Assembly: GCF_009765705.1 (NCBI RefSeq)
Contig: NZ_LMUX01000021.1
Location: 521,451-585,450, forward strand
Direction of reading: 5' to 3'
Source of the DNA: Burkholderia sp. L27(2015)
Lineage (GTDB): Bacteria > Pseudomonadota > Gammaproteobacteria > Burkholderiales > Burkholderiaceae
Length of the DNA: 64,000 nt
The translations under genes were made by a program, and so were the position numbers. Shown here piece after piece: positions 56,013-64,000 of the stretch. The notes under the pieces were generated by a model. It ran no database searches. It had not been told where the DNA came from and saw only the letters and a list, made by a program, of their open reading frames with translations. Within the stretch, counting starts at the first letter, position 1. The number at the start of each line of letters is the position of its first letter.

Positions 56013-57413
56013 ATGCACACCACGCCTTCAGAAAAACGTACGATCGTAATCATTGGAGCGGGATTCAGCGGCACGCTTACCGCCGTCAACCTGCTTCGCA
56101 TCAGTCAGCCGCACACCCTGCGCGTCGTGCTTATCGAGCAAGGTTTGACCCATGGACGTGGCCTGGCATATCGTTTCGGGGATGACAATCACTTGCTGAA
56201 TGTGCCGGCGGGCAATATGAGTGCCCTGGCCGATGAACCCGATCACTTCGTGTCCTATTGCCAGAACATCGATCCTGCGCTCAACGCCAAATCATTTATT
56301 TCCCGGCGCTTGTATGGCGAGTACCTCCAGTACACCTTGGCGGCGGCTGAGACGCACCATCCGGGGATTCTGGAAAAGATGACAGACGAGGCGATCGCGG
56401 TCTCTCCGGTGGTCTCTCCCACTGCATCAGGCCACGCATTGCGCGTAAAGCTGGCAAGTGGTTCGTCTTTAGGGGCAACGCAAGTCGTCCTGGCTTTGGG
56501 ACACTTTCCGCCCAAACCACCGGCATTCGTCCCCGAGGATCTCCACCACCACATAGTCAATCCCTGGGATTTCAGCAAGCTCGACCGCCTCGACCCGAAT
56601 AAACCCGTGGTGATACTGGGAACTGGGCACACGGCCATCGATGCCTTGTTCAGGCTGACTAGCTGCAACACGACCCGAAAGATCTTCCTTCTATCCCGAC
56701 GGGGCCTGTTGCCCCACGGCCATCGTTCCAACCCAACCCCTCCGCCCAACTCCGAGTATCCGGCTTACCTTGTCGGGCTCCATCCCACCATCCGCGCCTA
56801 CACTCGTGCCCTGCGACTGGAGACAGCTCGAAGGCAAGCTACCGGTGGCGATTGGCGAGATGTGATCAATGAGCTTCGGCCACACGCCTCGCGTCTGTGG
56901 CAGGGCCTGCCTGAGTCCGAACGGCGCCGCTCGCTACGCAATGTCGTTCCTTACTGGGATATCCACCGGCATCGTCTGGCTCCCTTGGCAACCCGCCGCC
57001 TTGAAAATCTGCTTGATTCGGGGCAGGCGGAGCGCGTGGCGGGGCAAGTTATCGGCTTGGATGTGCAGGGAACCAATCTGCACGCGCAGATCAAGGTGCG
57101 GGGTAACGTCGCCCCCAGAATTCTGGAGGCTGGCGCATTGGTCAACTGCACCGGCCCGAACTACGATTTGTCTGCCCTCTCATTGCCCTTGGTCACCCAG
57201 CTCAGGGACGCGGGTTTAATACAGCAGGACCGTTTAAAGCTCGGCCTGCTCGTCGACGACGACTATCGCGTAATCGATGCACGCAACGAACCTACACCGG
57301 GCCTGTTTTATGTGGGCCCAATGCTTAAGGCCAGGTATTGGGAAGCGATTGCGGTGCCTGAACTGCGGCACCACACCCGCCAGTTGGCAAGAAACCTGAC
57401 GCCGCATAAGTAA
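56013..57413 (+). CDS. FAD/NAD(P)-binding oxidoreductase (NAD_binding_9 family)
   Basis: 466 residues. FAD motif IVIIGAGFSGTLTAVNLL at the N-terminus, then GRGLAYRFGDDNHLLNVPAGNM, a second nucleotide-binding motif VVILGTGHTAIDALFRL and a closing GLFYVGPMLKARYWEAIAVPELRHH. This family (PF13454, YdhS-like) is uncharacterised; substrates are unknown. It stands alone between the cupin gene and the rml cluster, and composition is like the core genome. Confidence 0.8.
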   Translation: MHTTPSEKRTIVIIGAGFSGTLTAVNLLRISQPHTLRVVLIEQGLTHGRGLAYRFGDDNHLLNVPAGNMSALADEPDHFVSYCQNIDPALNAKSFISRRLYGEYLQYTLAAAETHHPGILEKMTDEAIAVSPVVSPTASGHALRVKLASGSSLGATQVVLALGHFPPKPPAFVPEDLHHHIVNPWDFSKLDRLDPNKPVVILGTGHTAIDALFRLTSCNTTRKIFLLSRRGLLPHGHRSNPTPPPNSEYPAYLVGLHPTIRAYTRALRLETARRQATGGDWRDVINELRPHASRLWQGLPESERRRSLRNVVPYWDIHRHRLAPLATRRLENLLDSGQAERVAGQVIGLDVQGTNLHAQIKVRGNVAPRILEAGALVNCTGPNYDLSALSLPLVTQLRDAGLIQQDRLKLGLLVDDDYRVIDARNEPTPGLFYVGPMLKARYWEAIAVPELRHHTRQLARNLTPHK

Positions 57414-57438
57414 CGGCTCGCGCTTTCGTGTGCCGCGC

Positions 57439-58338
57439 TTAACGTGCAGTCATGCACAGCCGTAAGGCTGCACGCCAATCGGGCGCACGCAGCCCAAAGG
57501 TATTCTCCAGCTTGTCATTCGACAGCCGGGAGTTACTCGGCCGAGTAGCCGGCGTAGGGTACGACGCGGCCGGAATCGGCTTGACCAACGGCTTTTTCTC
57601 GAGATCGGCGAACTCGAAAATGGCCTCGGCAAAACCATACCAAGAGGTCGCGCCGGCCGCCGTCAAATGATAGACACCCGAGTGCTGCTGCCACCAGTCG
57701 CGACTATCGCCATGGCTGGCGGCTGCCTGCGACAGCACGTTTGCGCTCAACACCGCAATCGTGTTCGCCCAGGTGGGTGCACCGTGCTGATCGGCGACGA
57801 CACTCAGTTCATCGCGTTGCGCGCCCAGGCGCAACATGGTCAGCAGAAAGTTCTTGCCACGCATGCCATACACCCAGCTCGTGCGAAAAATCAGATGTGG
57901 GCATCCTGATTCCGCTATTGCCTGCTCGCCCGCAAGCTTGCTCTTGCCATAGACATTTTGCGGATTAACCGCGTCGTCTTCGACATAAGAGCCGGCCTTG
58001 GCACCGTCGAAGACGTAGTCGGTCGAGTAGTGAACCATAGCGGCGCCCAGGCGCTTAGCCTCCTGCGCAAGTACGCCCGGCGCCTGCGCATTGAGCAGCA
58101 TCGCGGCGTTGATCTCGGTTTCCGCCTGATCGACCGCGGTATGCGCAGCCGCATTCACGATCAGCGTCGGCTTCACCTCACGCACGACGCGGCGAACCTG
58201 ATCCAGGTCCCTGAGATCCAGCCCGCCACGCTCAAGCGCGACGACTCGGCCTAGCCCCTGCAGGCTGCGCGCCAGCTCAAAACCGACTTGCCCATTGACG
58301 CCTGTCAGCAATATGGTTCCGTGTGCACTCGCCGTCAT
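57439..58338 (-). CDS. rmlD: dTDP-4-dehydrorhamnose reductase
   Basis: 299 residues. SDR with TGVNGQVGFELARSL at the start, HYSTDYVFDGAKAGSY, YGKSKLAGEQA (catalytic Tyr and Lys) and RTSWVYGMRGKNF. It makes dTDP-L-rhamnose, the last step. Start at 58338 (MTASAHG) gives the normal length; the open frame continues into rmlC. It follows rmlC by 8 bases and ends the rmlBACD operon. Confidence 0.93.
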   Translation of the reverse strand: MTASAHGTILLTGVNGQVGFELARSLQGLGRVVALERGGLDLRDLDQVRRVVREVKPTLIVNAAAHTAVDQAETEINAAMLLNAQAPGVLAQEAKRLGAAMVHYSTDYVFDGAKAGSYVEDDAVNPQNVYGKSKLAGEQAIAESGCPHLIFRTSWVYGMRGKNFLLTMLRLGAQRDELSVVADQHGAPTWANTIAVLSANVLSQAAASHGDSRDWWQQHSGVYHLTAAGATSWYGFAEAIFEFADLEKKPLVKPIPAASYPTPATRPSNSRLSNDKLENTFGLRAPDWRAALRLCMTAR

Positions 58339-58346
58339 CGAAGTCC

Positions 58347-58898
58347 TCACGCAAAGCAATCGGCTTGCGACAGCCGCTTGGCCGCGGCGTCTTTCGCCGC
58401 GAGCACCGGTTCGAAATCGATAGGCCAATCGATGCCGATCTCGGGATCGTTCCACACGATGCTGCGCTCATCGGCCAGAGACCAATAATCGGTAGTTTTG
58501 TAGAGGCACTGCGCGCTGCCCGACAACGCGACAAACCCGTGTGCGAAACCAGGCGGCACCCAAAGCTGCCGATGGTTCTCGGCCGAAAGATTGACGCCGA
58601 CCCACTTGCCGAAATTCGGCGAGCTCTTGCGAATATCGACGGCGACGTCGAACACCTCGCCTTCCACCACCCGTATGAGCTTCCCCTGTGCGTGGTGAAT
58701 TTGATAATGGAGTCCGCGCAACACACCACGCGCGGAACGCGAGTGATTATCCTGCACGAACTCGACACCCGTTTCCACATGTTCAGCGAAGTCACGAGCG
58801 TTGAAGCTCTCGCAGAAGAAACCACGTGCATCACCGAACACTTTCGGCTCGATAATCTTGACTTCGGGCAATGCGGTTGGCGTTACTTGGATGGCCAT
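58347..58898 (-). CDS. rmlC: dTDP-4-dehydrorhamnose 3,5-epimerase
   Basis: 183 residues, cupin-fold epimerase. Landmarks: [41 protein letters not shown] (catalytic His), [21 protein letters not shown] and [14 protein letters not shown]. It epimerises the 4-keto intermediate at C3 and C5. Its start lies inside the end of rmlA (16-base overlap). Confidence 0.95.
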   Translation of the reverse strand: MAIQVTPTALPEVKIIEPKVFGDARGFFCESFNARDFAEHVETGVEFVQDNHSRSARGVLRGLHYQIHHAQGKLIRVVEGEVFDVAVDIRKSSPNFGKWVGVNLSAENHRQLWVPPGFAHGFVALSGSAQCLYKTTDYWSLADERSIVWNDPEIGIDWPIDFEPVLAAKDAAAKRLSQADCFA

Positions 58899-59776
58899 GC
58901 GACTTGATCCATAAGAATGGTTTGCAGATATTTACCGTAGGCGTTTTTCGATAAGGGCGCCGCTAACGCTTCGAGCTGCGCGGCACTGATCCATTGCTGG
59001 CGATAGGCGATCTCCTCCGGGCTCGCCACTACCAGACCTTGCCGCTTCTGCAAGGTCGCGATAAAGGTTGCCGCGTCGATCAGCGAGTCGTGCGTGCCGG
59101 TGTCGAGCCATGCATAGCCCCGCCCCATGATCTCGACGTTCAATTTTCCCGCCGCGAGGTAATGAGAATTGACCTCGGTAATTTCCAGTTCGCCGCGCAG
59201 CGATGGTTTGATGCTGGCAGCGATATCGCAGACATCGTTGTCGTAGAAATAAAGCCCGGTCACCGCATAATTCGAACTCGGCTTTTCTGGCTTTTCTTCG
59301 ATCGAGATCGCCCGGAAATCTCGATCGAACTCGACCACGCCATACCGCTCCGGGTCTTGGACGTGATACGCGAAGACGGTCGCCCCCGATACGCGCTCAT
59401 CCGCGTGCTTAAGCTGTTTCACGAGGTCGTGGCCGTAGAAGATGTTGTCGCCGAGAATCAGCGTCGACGCATCGTGGCCAATGAAGTCGCGCCCGATGAT
59501 GAACGCCTGTGCGAGCCCGTCTGGCGATGGTTGAACCGCATACGCTATATTCATGCCCCACTTACTACCGTCGCCCAGCATCGCCGCGAAACGCGGCGTG
59601 TCCTCCGGCGTCGAAATGATCAACACGTCCCGTATGCCCGCCACCATCAACGTGGACAGCGGATAGTAGATCATCGGCTTGTCATACACCGGCAGCAGCT
59701 GCTTCGATACCACATGCGTGATCGGATACAGGCGACTGCCGGATCCCCCCGCGAGAATAATGCCTTTGCGCGCCAT
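58883..59776 (-). CDS. rmlA: Glucose-1-phosphate thymidylyltransferase
   Basis: 297 residues. The nucleotide-binding loop is [17 protein letters not shown], followed by [27 protein letters not shown] (metal Asp) and [13 protein letters not shown]. It joins dTTP and glucose-1-phosphate to dTDP-glucose and is the regulated first step of the pathway. The start at 59776 ([11 protein letters not shown]) is standard. It follows rmlB by 10 bases. Confidence 0.96.
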   Translation of the reverse strand: MARKGIILAGGSGSRLYPITHVVSKQLLPVYDKPMIYYPLSTLMVAGIRDVLIISTPEDTPRFAAMLGDGSKWGMNIAYAVQPSPDGLAQAFIIGRDFIGHDASTLILGDNIFYGHDLVKQLKHADERVSGATVFAYHVQDPERYGVVEFDRDFRAISIEEKPEKPSSNYAVTGLYFYDNDVCDIAASIKPSLRGELEITEVNSHYLAAGKLNVEIMGRGYAWLDTGTHDSLIDAATFIATLQKRQGLVVASPEEIAYRQQWISAAQLEALAAPLSKNAYGKYLQTILMDQVAWPSK

Positions 59777-59786
59777 TGTTATAACC

Positions 59787-60848
59787 TCACGCCCGCTGCG
59801 AATAGTTGGTTTCGACCCACTTGCGATAGTCGCCTGAAGCGACTTCATCGGCCCAGGCCTGATTATCCAGGTACCACCGAACCGTTTTTGCCATGCCGGT
59901 TTCGAACGTCTCCGCCGGTTTCCAGCCAAGCTCGCGCTCGATCTTGCGCGCATCGATCGCATAGCGGCGGTCATGGCCCGGGCGATCTGTCACGAAGGTG
60001 ATCTGGTCGCGATACGAGCCATCGGCTTTCGGTTTCAGGTCATCGAGCAAATCACACAGCGTGTGCACGACATCGAGGTTCTTCTTCTCGTTCCAGCCGC
60101 CCACGTTATACGTTTCTCCCGGTTTGCCGCGCGCCAGCACTTCGCGTATTGCCGCGCAGTGATCGCCCACGTACAACCAGTCGCGCACATTCTGGCCGTC
60201 GCCGTACACGGGTAGCGGCTTGCCCGCCAGCGCGTTTGCAATAAACAGTGGGATCAGCTTTTCCGGGAACTGGTAAGGGCCGTAGTTGTTCGAGCAGTTG
60301 GTCGTCAGCGTCGGCAGGCCATACGTGTGATGGTAGGCTCGCACCAGATGATCAGAACCGGCCTTGGTGGCCGAGTACGGGCTATTCGGCGCGTAGGCTG
60401 TGGTTTCCGAGAACGGCGCGTCCGTAGCCGACAGCGAGCCGTACACCTCGTCGGTGGAAACGTGCAGGAAGCGGAATGCGTCTTTCTCTGCCGCGGCCAG
60501 CGCATTCCAGTAAGCGCGGCTGGCTTCCAGCAGGGCAAACGTGCCGACAACATTGGTCTGCACAAAATCGGCCGGCCCGTGGATGGAGCGGTCCACATGA
60601 CTTTCCGCCGCGAAATGCACAATCGCGCGCGGCTTGTGTTCGGCAAGCAGCGCATCCAGCGCCTCGCGATCGCAAATATCAACGCGCGCAAACACGTGTT
60701 TGCCGTTCCCTTGCAGCGACTTTAACGAACTCAGGTTGCCGGCATAGGTGAGCTTATCGACATTGAGCACCGCTTCGTCCGAACCGTTTAACCAATCGAG
60801 CACGAAGTTGGTGCCAATAAACCCTGCACCGCCTGTAACCAGAATCAT
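59787..60848 (-). CDS. rmlB: dTDP-glucose 4,6-dehydratase
   Basis: 353 residues, extended SDR. It begins [20 protein letters not shown] and has [15 protein letters not shown], the active-site STDEVYGSL (Thr, Asp, Glu) and [28 protein letters not shown] lies before the ATG at 60848, preferred over one 5 codons earlier. It is first in the operon and supplies the 4-keto sugar for rhamnose. Confidence 0.96.
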   Translation of the reverse strand: MILVTGGAGFIGTNFVLDWLNGSDEAVLNVDKLTYAGNLSSLKSLQGNGKHVFARVDICDREALDALLAEHKPRAIVHFAAESHVDRSIHGPADFVQTNVVGTFALLEASRAYWNALAAAEKDAFRFLHVSTDEVYGSLSATDAPFSETTAYAPNSPYSATKAGSDHLVRAYHHTYGLPTLTTNCSNNYGPYQFPEKLIPLFIANALAGKPLPVYGDGQNVRDWLYVGDHCAAIREVLARGKPGETYNVGGWNEKKNLDVVHTLCDLLDDLKPKADGSYRDQITFVTDRPGHDRRYAIDARKIERELGWKPAETFETGMAKTVRWYLDNQAWADEVASGDYRKWVETNYSQRA

Positions 60849-60938
60849 GAAATTCCTTTTCAACTATGGCGGGATGAAAACACACTACCTCGACGGTCGA
60901 CATTGTATTCAATCGCGGGTTTGCCGTAATCCGTAGCG

Positions 60939-60944
60939 ATTATA
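60939..60944 (-). promoter_or_regulatory. Candidate -10 element of the rmlBACD promoter
   Basis: TATAAT on the - strand lies about 90 bases before the rmlB start in the 281-base gap to ggt. No good -35 is at standard spacing, so the call is tentative. Confidence 0.35.
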
Positions 60945-61129
60945 CTTTCGTGGGAGCATCGACTAGCCGAAGAACTGCGTGGGCTTTACCCCTGAATTCG
61001 GATTTACCTCGATTGCCTTTCACACTATGCCTGTAGTCGTCTGCCTAGCGTCGTAACCATATCACTTATGATTGGCGAAACGAGCCTTTTCGAAATACCC
61101 GCGAATCAGCGGTTGGCAATAGGAGCATG

Positions 61130-62923
61130 ATGCCGTTTCACCGTCTCGAATCCAACGTTCGCCGCGCCCGCAGCCTGTGGCGCCAGCGGCCCCTGACTCG
61201 TTGGCTGGCCTTCGCGCTGCTTGGCGCAGCAGCCTTATACGCGCCGCTGGTCAATGCCGTCTCGCCGCCCCCGTCGTATGGCCAACATGGCATGGTGGTC
61301 ACCACGCAGCACCTGGCCAGTGAAGTCGGCCTGCAAATTCTCAAACAAGGCGGCAATGCGATCGATGCCGCGGTCGCCATCGGTTACGCGCTGGCCGTGG
61401 TCGATCCGTGCTGCGGCAACATCGGCGGTGGCGGGTTCATGACCCTGCACTTGGCTGACGGTCGCAATATTTTTGTCAATTTCCGCGAACGTGCGCCGCT
61501 CAAGGCCACACGCGACATGTACCTGGATGCCGCGGGTAACGTGGTTCCGGATCGCAGCACACGTGGCTACTTGGCGGTAGGTGTACCGGGCACGGTGTTG
61601 GGTCTAGACACGGTGTTGAAGCAATACGGCACGATGACGCGTAAGCAGGTGATGGACCCAGCCATAGAGCTGGCCGAGCATGGTTATGTACTGGTGCCAG
61701 GCGATGTCGCGATCCTGACGGGCACCGGTGCACGTGGGGATCTCGACGCGTTGAGCGGGCCGAGCAAGTTGTTCGCGCAGGAGCCCAACATCGCCGCGAT
61801 ATTCCTGAAACACGGCGCCGATTACCAAGTGGGCGACCGGCTGGTGCAAAAGAACCTTGCGAAAACCTTACGCATGATCGAGGCCGACGGCCCGGACGCG
61901 TTTTACAAAGGGCCGATCGCCGAACAGATCGTGCAAGCGAGCCGGCAGCATGGCGGGCTGTTGAGCATGGCGGACTTCGAGAGCTATACGGTCGAGCAGA
62001 GCAAACCCGTCGAATGCGACTATCACGGCTATCACGTCATCTCGTCGCCACCGCCGAGTTCGGGTGGCACCACGCTGTGCGAAATCCTCAATATTATCGA
62101 GCCTTACCCGCTCGCCAAGCTCGGTTACCACTCCGCCGAAGCGACGCACTATATGGTCGAGGCGATGCGCCATGCCTATGTCGACCGCAACACGCTGTTA
62201 GGCGACCCCGATTTTGTCAAGGCGCCGCTCGACCGCCTCGATTCCAAGGACTACGCCGCCCAGTTGCGTGACGCAATCCTGCCCGATCGCGCCACGCCTT
62301 CCGATCAGGTCAAACCGGGTGTGGCACCCCATGAAGGCAACAACACCACGCATTCTTCGGTGGTCGACGCCAAAGGCAACGCTGTCTCGATCACTTACAC
62401 CATCAACAGTTATTTCGGGGCACTCGTGATGGCGGGCACGACAGGCTTTTTCCTGAACGACGAGATGGACGATTTCACGTCGAAACCGGGTGTACCGAAT
62501 CTGTACGGACTGGTCCAAGGCGAGAACAATGCCATTGCCCCCGGCAAGCGCCCCTTGAGCTCGATGTCACCCTCGATCGCGACCAAGGACGGTAAGTTGT
62601 TTATGGTGTTTGGCAGCCCAGGCGGTTCGCGCATCATTACGATCGCGCTCGAGACGTTCACCAATGTGGTCGACTATGGGATGAACATCCAGGAAGCCGT
62701 CGACGCTCCGCGCTTTCACCACCAGTGGCAACCTGACGTGATCGAGTACGAGCCTTACGCGTTCTCGGCCGATACGATGGCCAAGCTGACCGACATGGGT
62801 TACCAATTCAAGCGTTACGATTCCTGGGGGTCGGTCGAAGCGATCTTGGTCGATCCGGCTACAGGGCACTTGACGGGCGGCGCCGATAACCGCCATCCGG
62901 CGGGCGCCGCGATGGGCTACTGA
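61130..62923 (+). CDS. ggt: Gamma-glutamyltransferase (glutathione hydrolase)
   Basis: About 597 residues. A single N-terminal hydrophobic stretch (LAFALLGAAALYAPLVNA) exports it to the periplasm. The self-cleavage and catalytic Thr is about residue 406-407 in NNTTHSSVVD; the substrate Arg is in FRERAPLKATRDMY; GDG-type loops GNIGGGGFM and GSPGGSRIITIAL are typical. The precursor splits into large and small subunits. It degrades glutathione and other gamma-glutamyl compounds. AGGAG sits very close to the first ATG (61127), so the second ATG is preferred. Confidence 0.93.
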   Translation: MPFHRLESNVRRARSLWRQRPLTRWLAFALLGAAALYAPLVNAVSPPPSYGQHGMVVTTQHLASEVGLQILKQGGNAIDAAVAIGYALAVVDPCCGNIGGGGFMTLHLADGRNIFVNFRERAPLKATRDMYLDAAGNVVPDRSTRGYLAVGVPGTVLGLDTVLKQYGTMTRKQVMDPAIELAEHGYVLVPGDVAILTGTGARGDLDALSGPSKLFAQEPNIAAIFLKHGADYQVGDRLVQKNLAKTLRMIEADGPDAFYKGPIAEQIVQASRQHGGLLSMADFESYTVEQSKPVECDYHGYHVISSPPPSSGGTTLCEILNIIEPYPLAKLGYHSAEATHYMVEAMRHAYVDRNTLLGDPDFVKAPLDRLDSKDYAAQLRDAILPDRATPSDQVKPGVAPHEGNNTTHSSVVDAKGNAVSITYTINSYFGALVMAGTTGFFLNDEMDDFTSKPGVPNLYGLVQGENNAIAPGKRPLSSMSPSIATKDGKLFMVFGSPGGSRIITIALETFTNVVDYGMNIQEAVDAPRFHHQWQPDVIEYEPYAFSADTMAKLTDMGYQFKRYDSWGSVEAILVDPATGHLTGGADNRHPAGAAMGY

Positions 62924-62955
62924 ACAGCGCTCCATGCCGGGCCCAGCCCGAAGCA

Positions 62956-63714
62956 TTACCGTGCAGCGTCAGTCTGCCGGCACCAGTAGTCGAACGTACT
63001 GTTGACGATCGATGGCTTGAGCAGATAATCGTGCGCGTCGCTGGCCAGTTCGTCGGACAGTGGCGTGAGCGGCCCGAACGCACGAGCGCGAATCTGCATG
63101 CGCGCGGCGCGTTCCAGATACACGGACAGATACGTCGCCTCTTCCACGCTGTCGCCGGCCGTCAACTGGCCGTGATGCGCGAGCAGGATGGAGCGGTTCT
63201 GACCCAACGCTTTGGAGATGATCACGCCTTCCTGATCGGCGATCGGCACGCCCGGCCAGTCTGCGAGAAACGCGCAGTCGTTATGAAACGGCGTCATGTC
63301 CATCTGCGAGACAACCAACGGCTGGCGCGCCGCCACCAAAGCGGACACGTAGGGCGAATGCGTATGGATCAGGCTTTGGCGGTCGGGGCGTGCCTCATAG
63401 ACCCAGAGGTGAAAGCGCGTGGCAGGGTTCGCCATGCCGGTGCCGGACAAGGTATTGAGGTCTCGGTCGACTTCGATGAAATCGTCGGGCGTGGCCTCGT
63501 CGAAACCGAGACCGAAGCGCAGCGTCCAGTACGCGTCAGCGCGTGTGGAACGTGCGCTGATCTGGCCGGCCAAACCGGCTTCCTGACCCGTCATTGCCAG
63601 AATACGGCACGCATAGGCCAGCTTTTCCTGAAGCGAGCGCGGTTGCGGTTTGAGATGTTCCTTCATCTCCCGCGTGGCGCGTTCGTCGAAATACTCTTTA
63701 GCTCGCAAGTTCAT
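62956..63714 (-). CDS. Class II aldolase/adducin family protein
   Basis: 252 residues. Zinc ligands lie in LIHTHSPYVSALVA and ILLAHHGQLTAGDSVEEA; the N-terminal LAMTGQEAGLAGQISAR segment is the usual phosphate-loop region. The family includes fuculose/ribulose-phosphate aldolases and epimerases, but a subgroup of this size in proteobacteria is of unknown substrate. Met17 (MKEHLKPQPR) is a possible alternative start. Convergent with ggt and with a LysR gene starting beyond the window upstream of it. Confidence 0.85.
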   Translation of the reverse strand: MNLRAKEYFDERATREMKEHLKPQPRSLQEKLAYACRILAMTGQEAGLAGQISARSTRADAYWTLRFGLGFDEATPDDFIEVDRDLNTLSGTGMANPATRFHLWVYEARPDRQSLIHTHSPYVSALVAARQPLVVSQMDMTPFHNDCAFLADWPGVPIADQEGVIISKALGQNRSILLAHHGQLTAGDSVEEATYLSVYLERAARMQIRARAFGPLTPLSDELASDAHDYLLKPSIVNSTFDYWCRQTDAAR

Positions 63715-63812
63715 GCTATCTCTCCTATCGTAACCGGGCCGAATGAGCGGCGCTTACACACAGTATGAAACGATGGAGTAGCGGTAGCTATGACCCGGCA
63801 CTCATAGGAGGT

Positions 63813-63854
63813 ATGAGTCTGCGTTTGAGTATGAGTATGAGTCTGCGTCTGCGG
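63813..63854. repeat. Short imperfect 6-bp tandem repeat
   Basis: Seven consecutive six-base units of the form NTGNGT (ATGAGT, CTGCGT, TTGAGT, ATGAGT, ATGAGT, CTGCGT, CTGCGG) lie between the class II aldolase start and the LysR stop. Copy number may vary by slippage. Confidence 0.75.
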
Positions 63855-63857
63855 CGC

Positions 63858-64000
63858 TCAACGGATCGTCGTACGGGCGATCTCGAGCATCAGCGCGCTC
63901 AATGCCGTCTGCGTGCGACCTTGCCGCGTAATGCCGACGATGCGCCGGGAAAGTGCAGGGCGGGCGATCTTGACCCGAGTCAGGTGATATTCCTGCAGCA
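63858..64000 (-). CDS. LysR-family regulator, C-terminal end only
   Basis: The last 46-47 codons of a gene that runs off the right edge. Translated, they end ITRQGRTQTALSALMLEIARTTIR, the helical close of a LysR effector domain preceded by RVKIARPALSRRIVG. The gene points toward the class II aldolase and may regulate it. The DNA-binding domain is outside the window. Confidence 0.55.
   Translation of the reverse strand, partial: LQEYHLTRVKIARPALSRRIVGITRQGRTQTALSALMLEIARTTIR

Overview
The window is chromosomal DNA of a betaproteobacterium, most likely Burkholderiaceae (Burkholderia sensu lato). The evidence is the yqgE-ruvX-pyrB-pyrC'-plsC gene order, a Burkholderia-type porin, groES-groEL behind a perfect CIRCE element and a heat-shock promoter, an rmlBADC cluster, and many LysR regulators and MFS transporters. 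Species cannot be named from the sequence alone. No tRNA, rRNA, CRISPR array or intact insertion sequence was seen.

Layout. (1) 1-16 kb is an O-antigen/polysaccharide locus, AT-richer at its left end. It holds a glycosyltransferase tail, two candidate Wzy-type polymerases, a methyltransferase, a + strand WbpV-WbpL-WbpM-like trio, and a - strand set comprising a UDP-L-QuiNAc-type sugar cassette, two glycosyltransferases and an epimerase. (2) 16-25 kb is a conserved block: plsC, a pseudo-dihydroorotase (pyrC'), an aspartate carbamoyltransferase homologue with an eroded active site, ruvX, yqgE, photolyase, an O-antigen ligase, a FimL-like pseudo-Hpt protein and rubredoxin, with a divergent thiD-like kinase. 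(3) 26-28.3 kb is groESL with its regulatory sites. (4) 28.4-57.4 kb is an accessory catabolic region: a truncated LysR gene, a GhrB-like reductase, then several regulator/transporter/hydrolase modules with ring- or ester-opening hydrolases, an aldehyde and an alcohol dehydrogenase, a porin and four MFS carriers, ending with an FAD-dependent oxidoreductase. (5) 57.4-60.8 kb is rmlBACD for dTDP-L-rhamnose. (6) 61.1-64 kb is gamma-glutamyltransferase, a class II aldolase and the tail of a LysR gene.

How the genes work together. WbpL should start the repeat unit on undecaprenyl phosphate with a sugar made by WbpM and the neighbouring reductase. The - strand cassette supplies an L-2-acetamido-6-deoxyhexose and the rml genes supply rhamnose. 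Glycosyltransferases build the unit, a Wzy-type protein polymerises it and the WaaL-like ligase attaches it to lipid A-core. No Wzx or Wzz was seen, so those genes probably lie to the left. The catabolic region looks like three modules: amidohydrolase/MFS/SDR with a LysR and a clear LysR box; MFS/cyclase/FAH/hydrolase with a NodD-like LysR; and MFS/porin/ALDH/MFS/deacetylase plus cupin/ADH/hydrolase/SnoaL/metallo-hydrolase with an AraC regulator. Their substrates are not evident.

The most unusual signals are the pyrB homologue whose carbamoyl-phosphate site is altered at several canonical positions while sitting beside a pyrC' without its metal-binding histidines and with no pyrR, the FimL-like protein whose Hpt histidine is a tyrosine, and an exported Asp-nucleophile hydrolase fused to an extra beta-rich domain.
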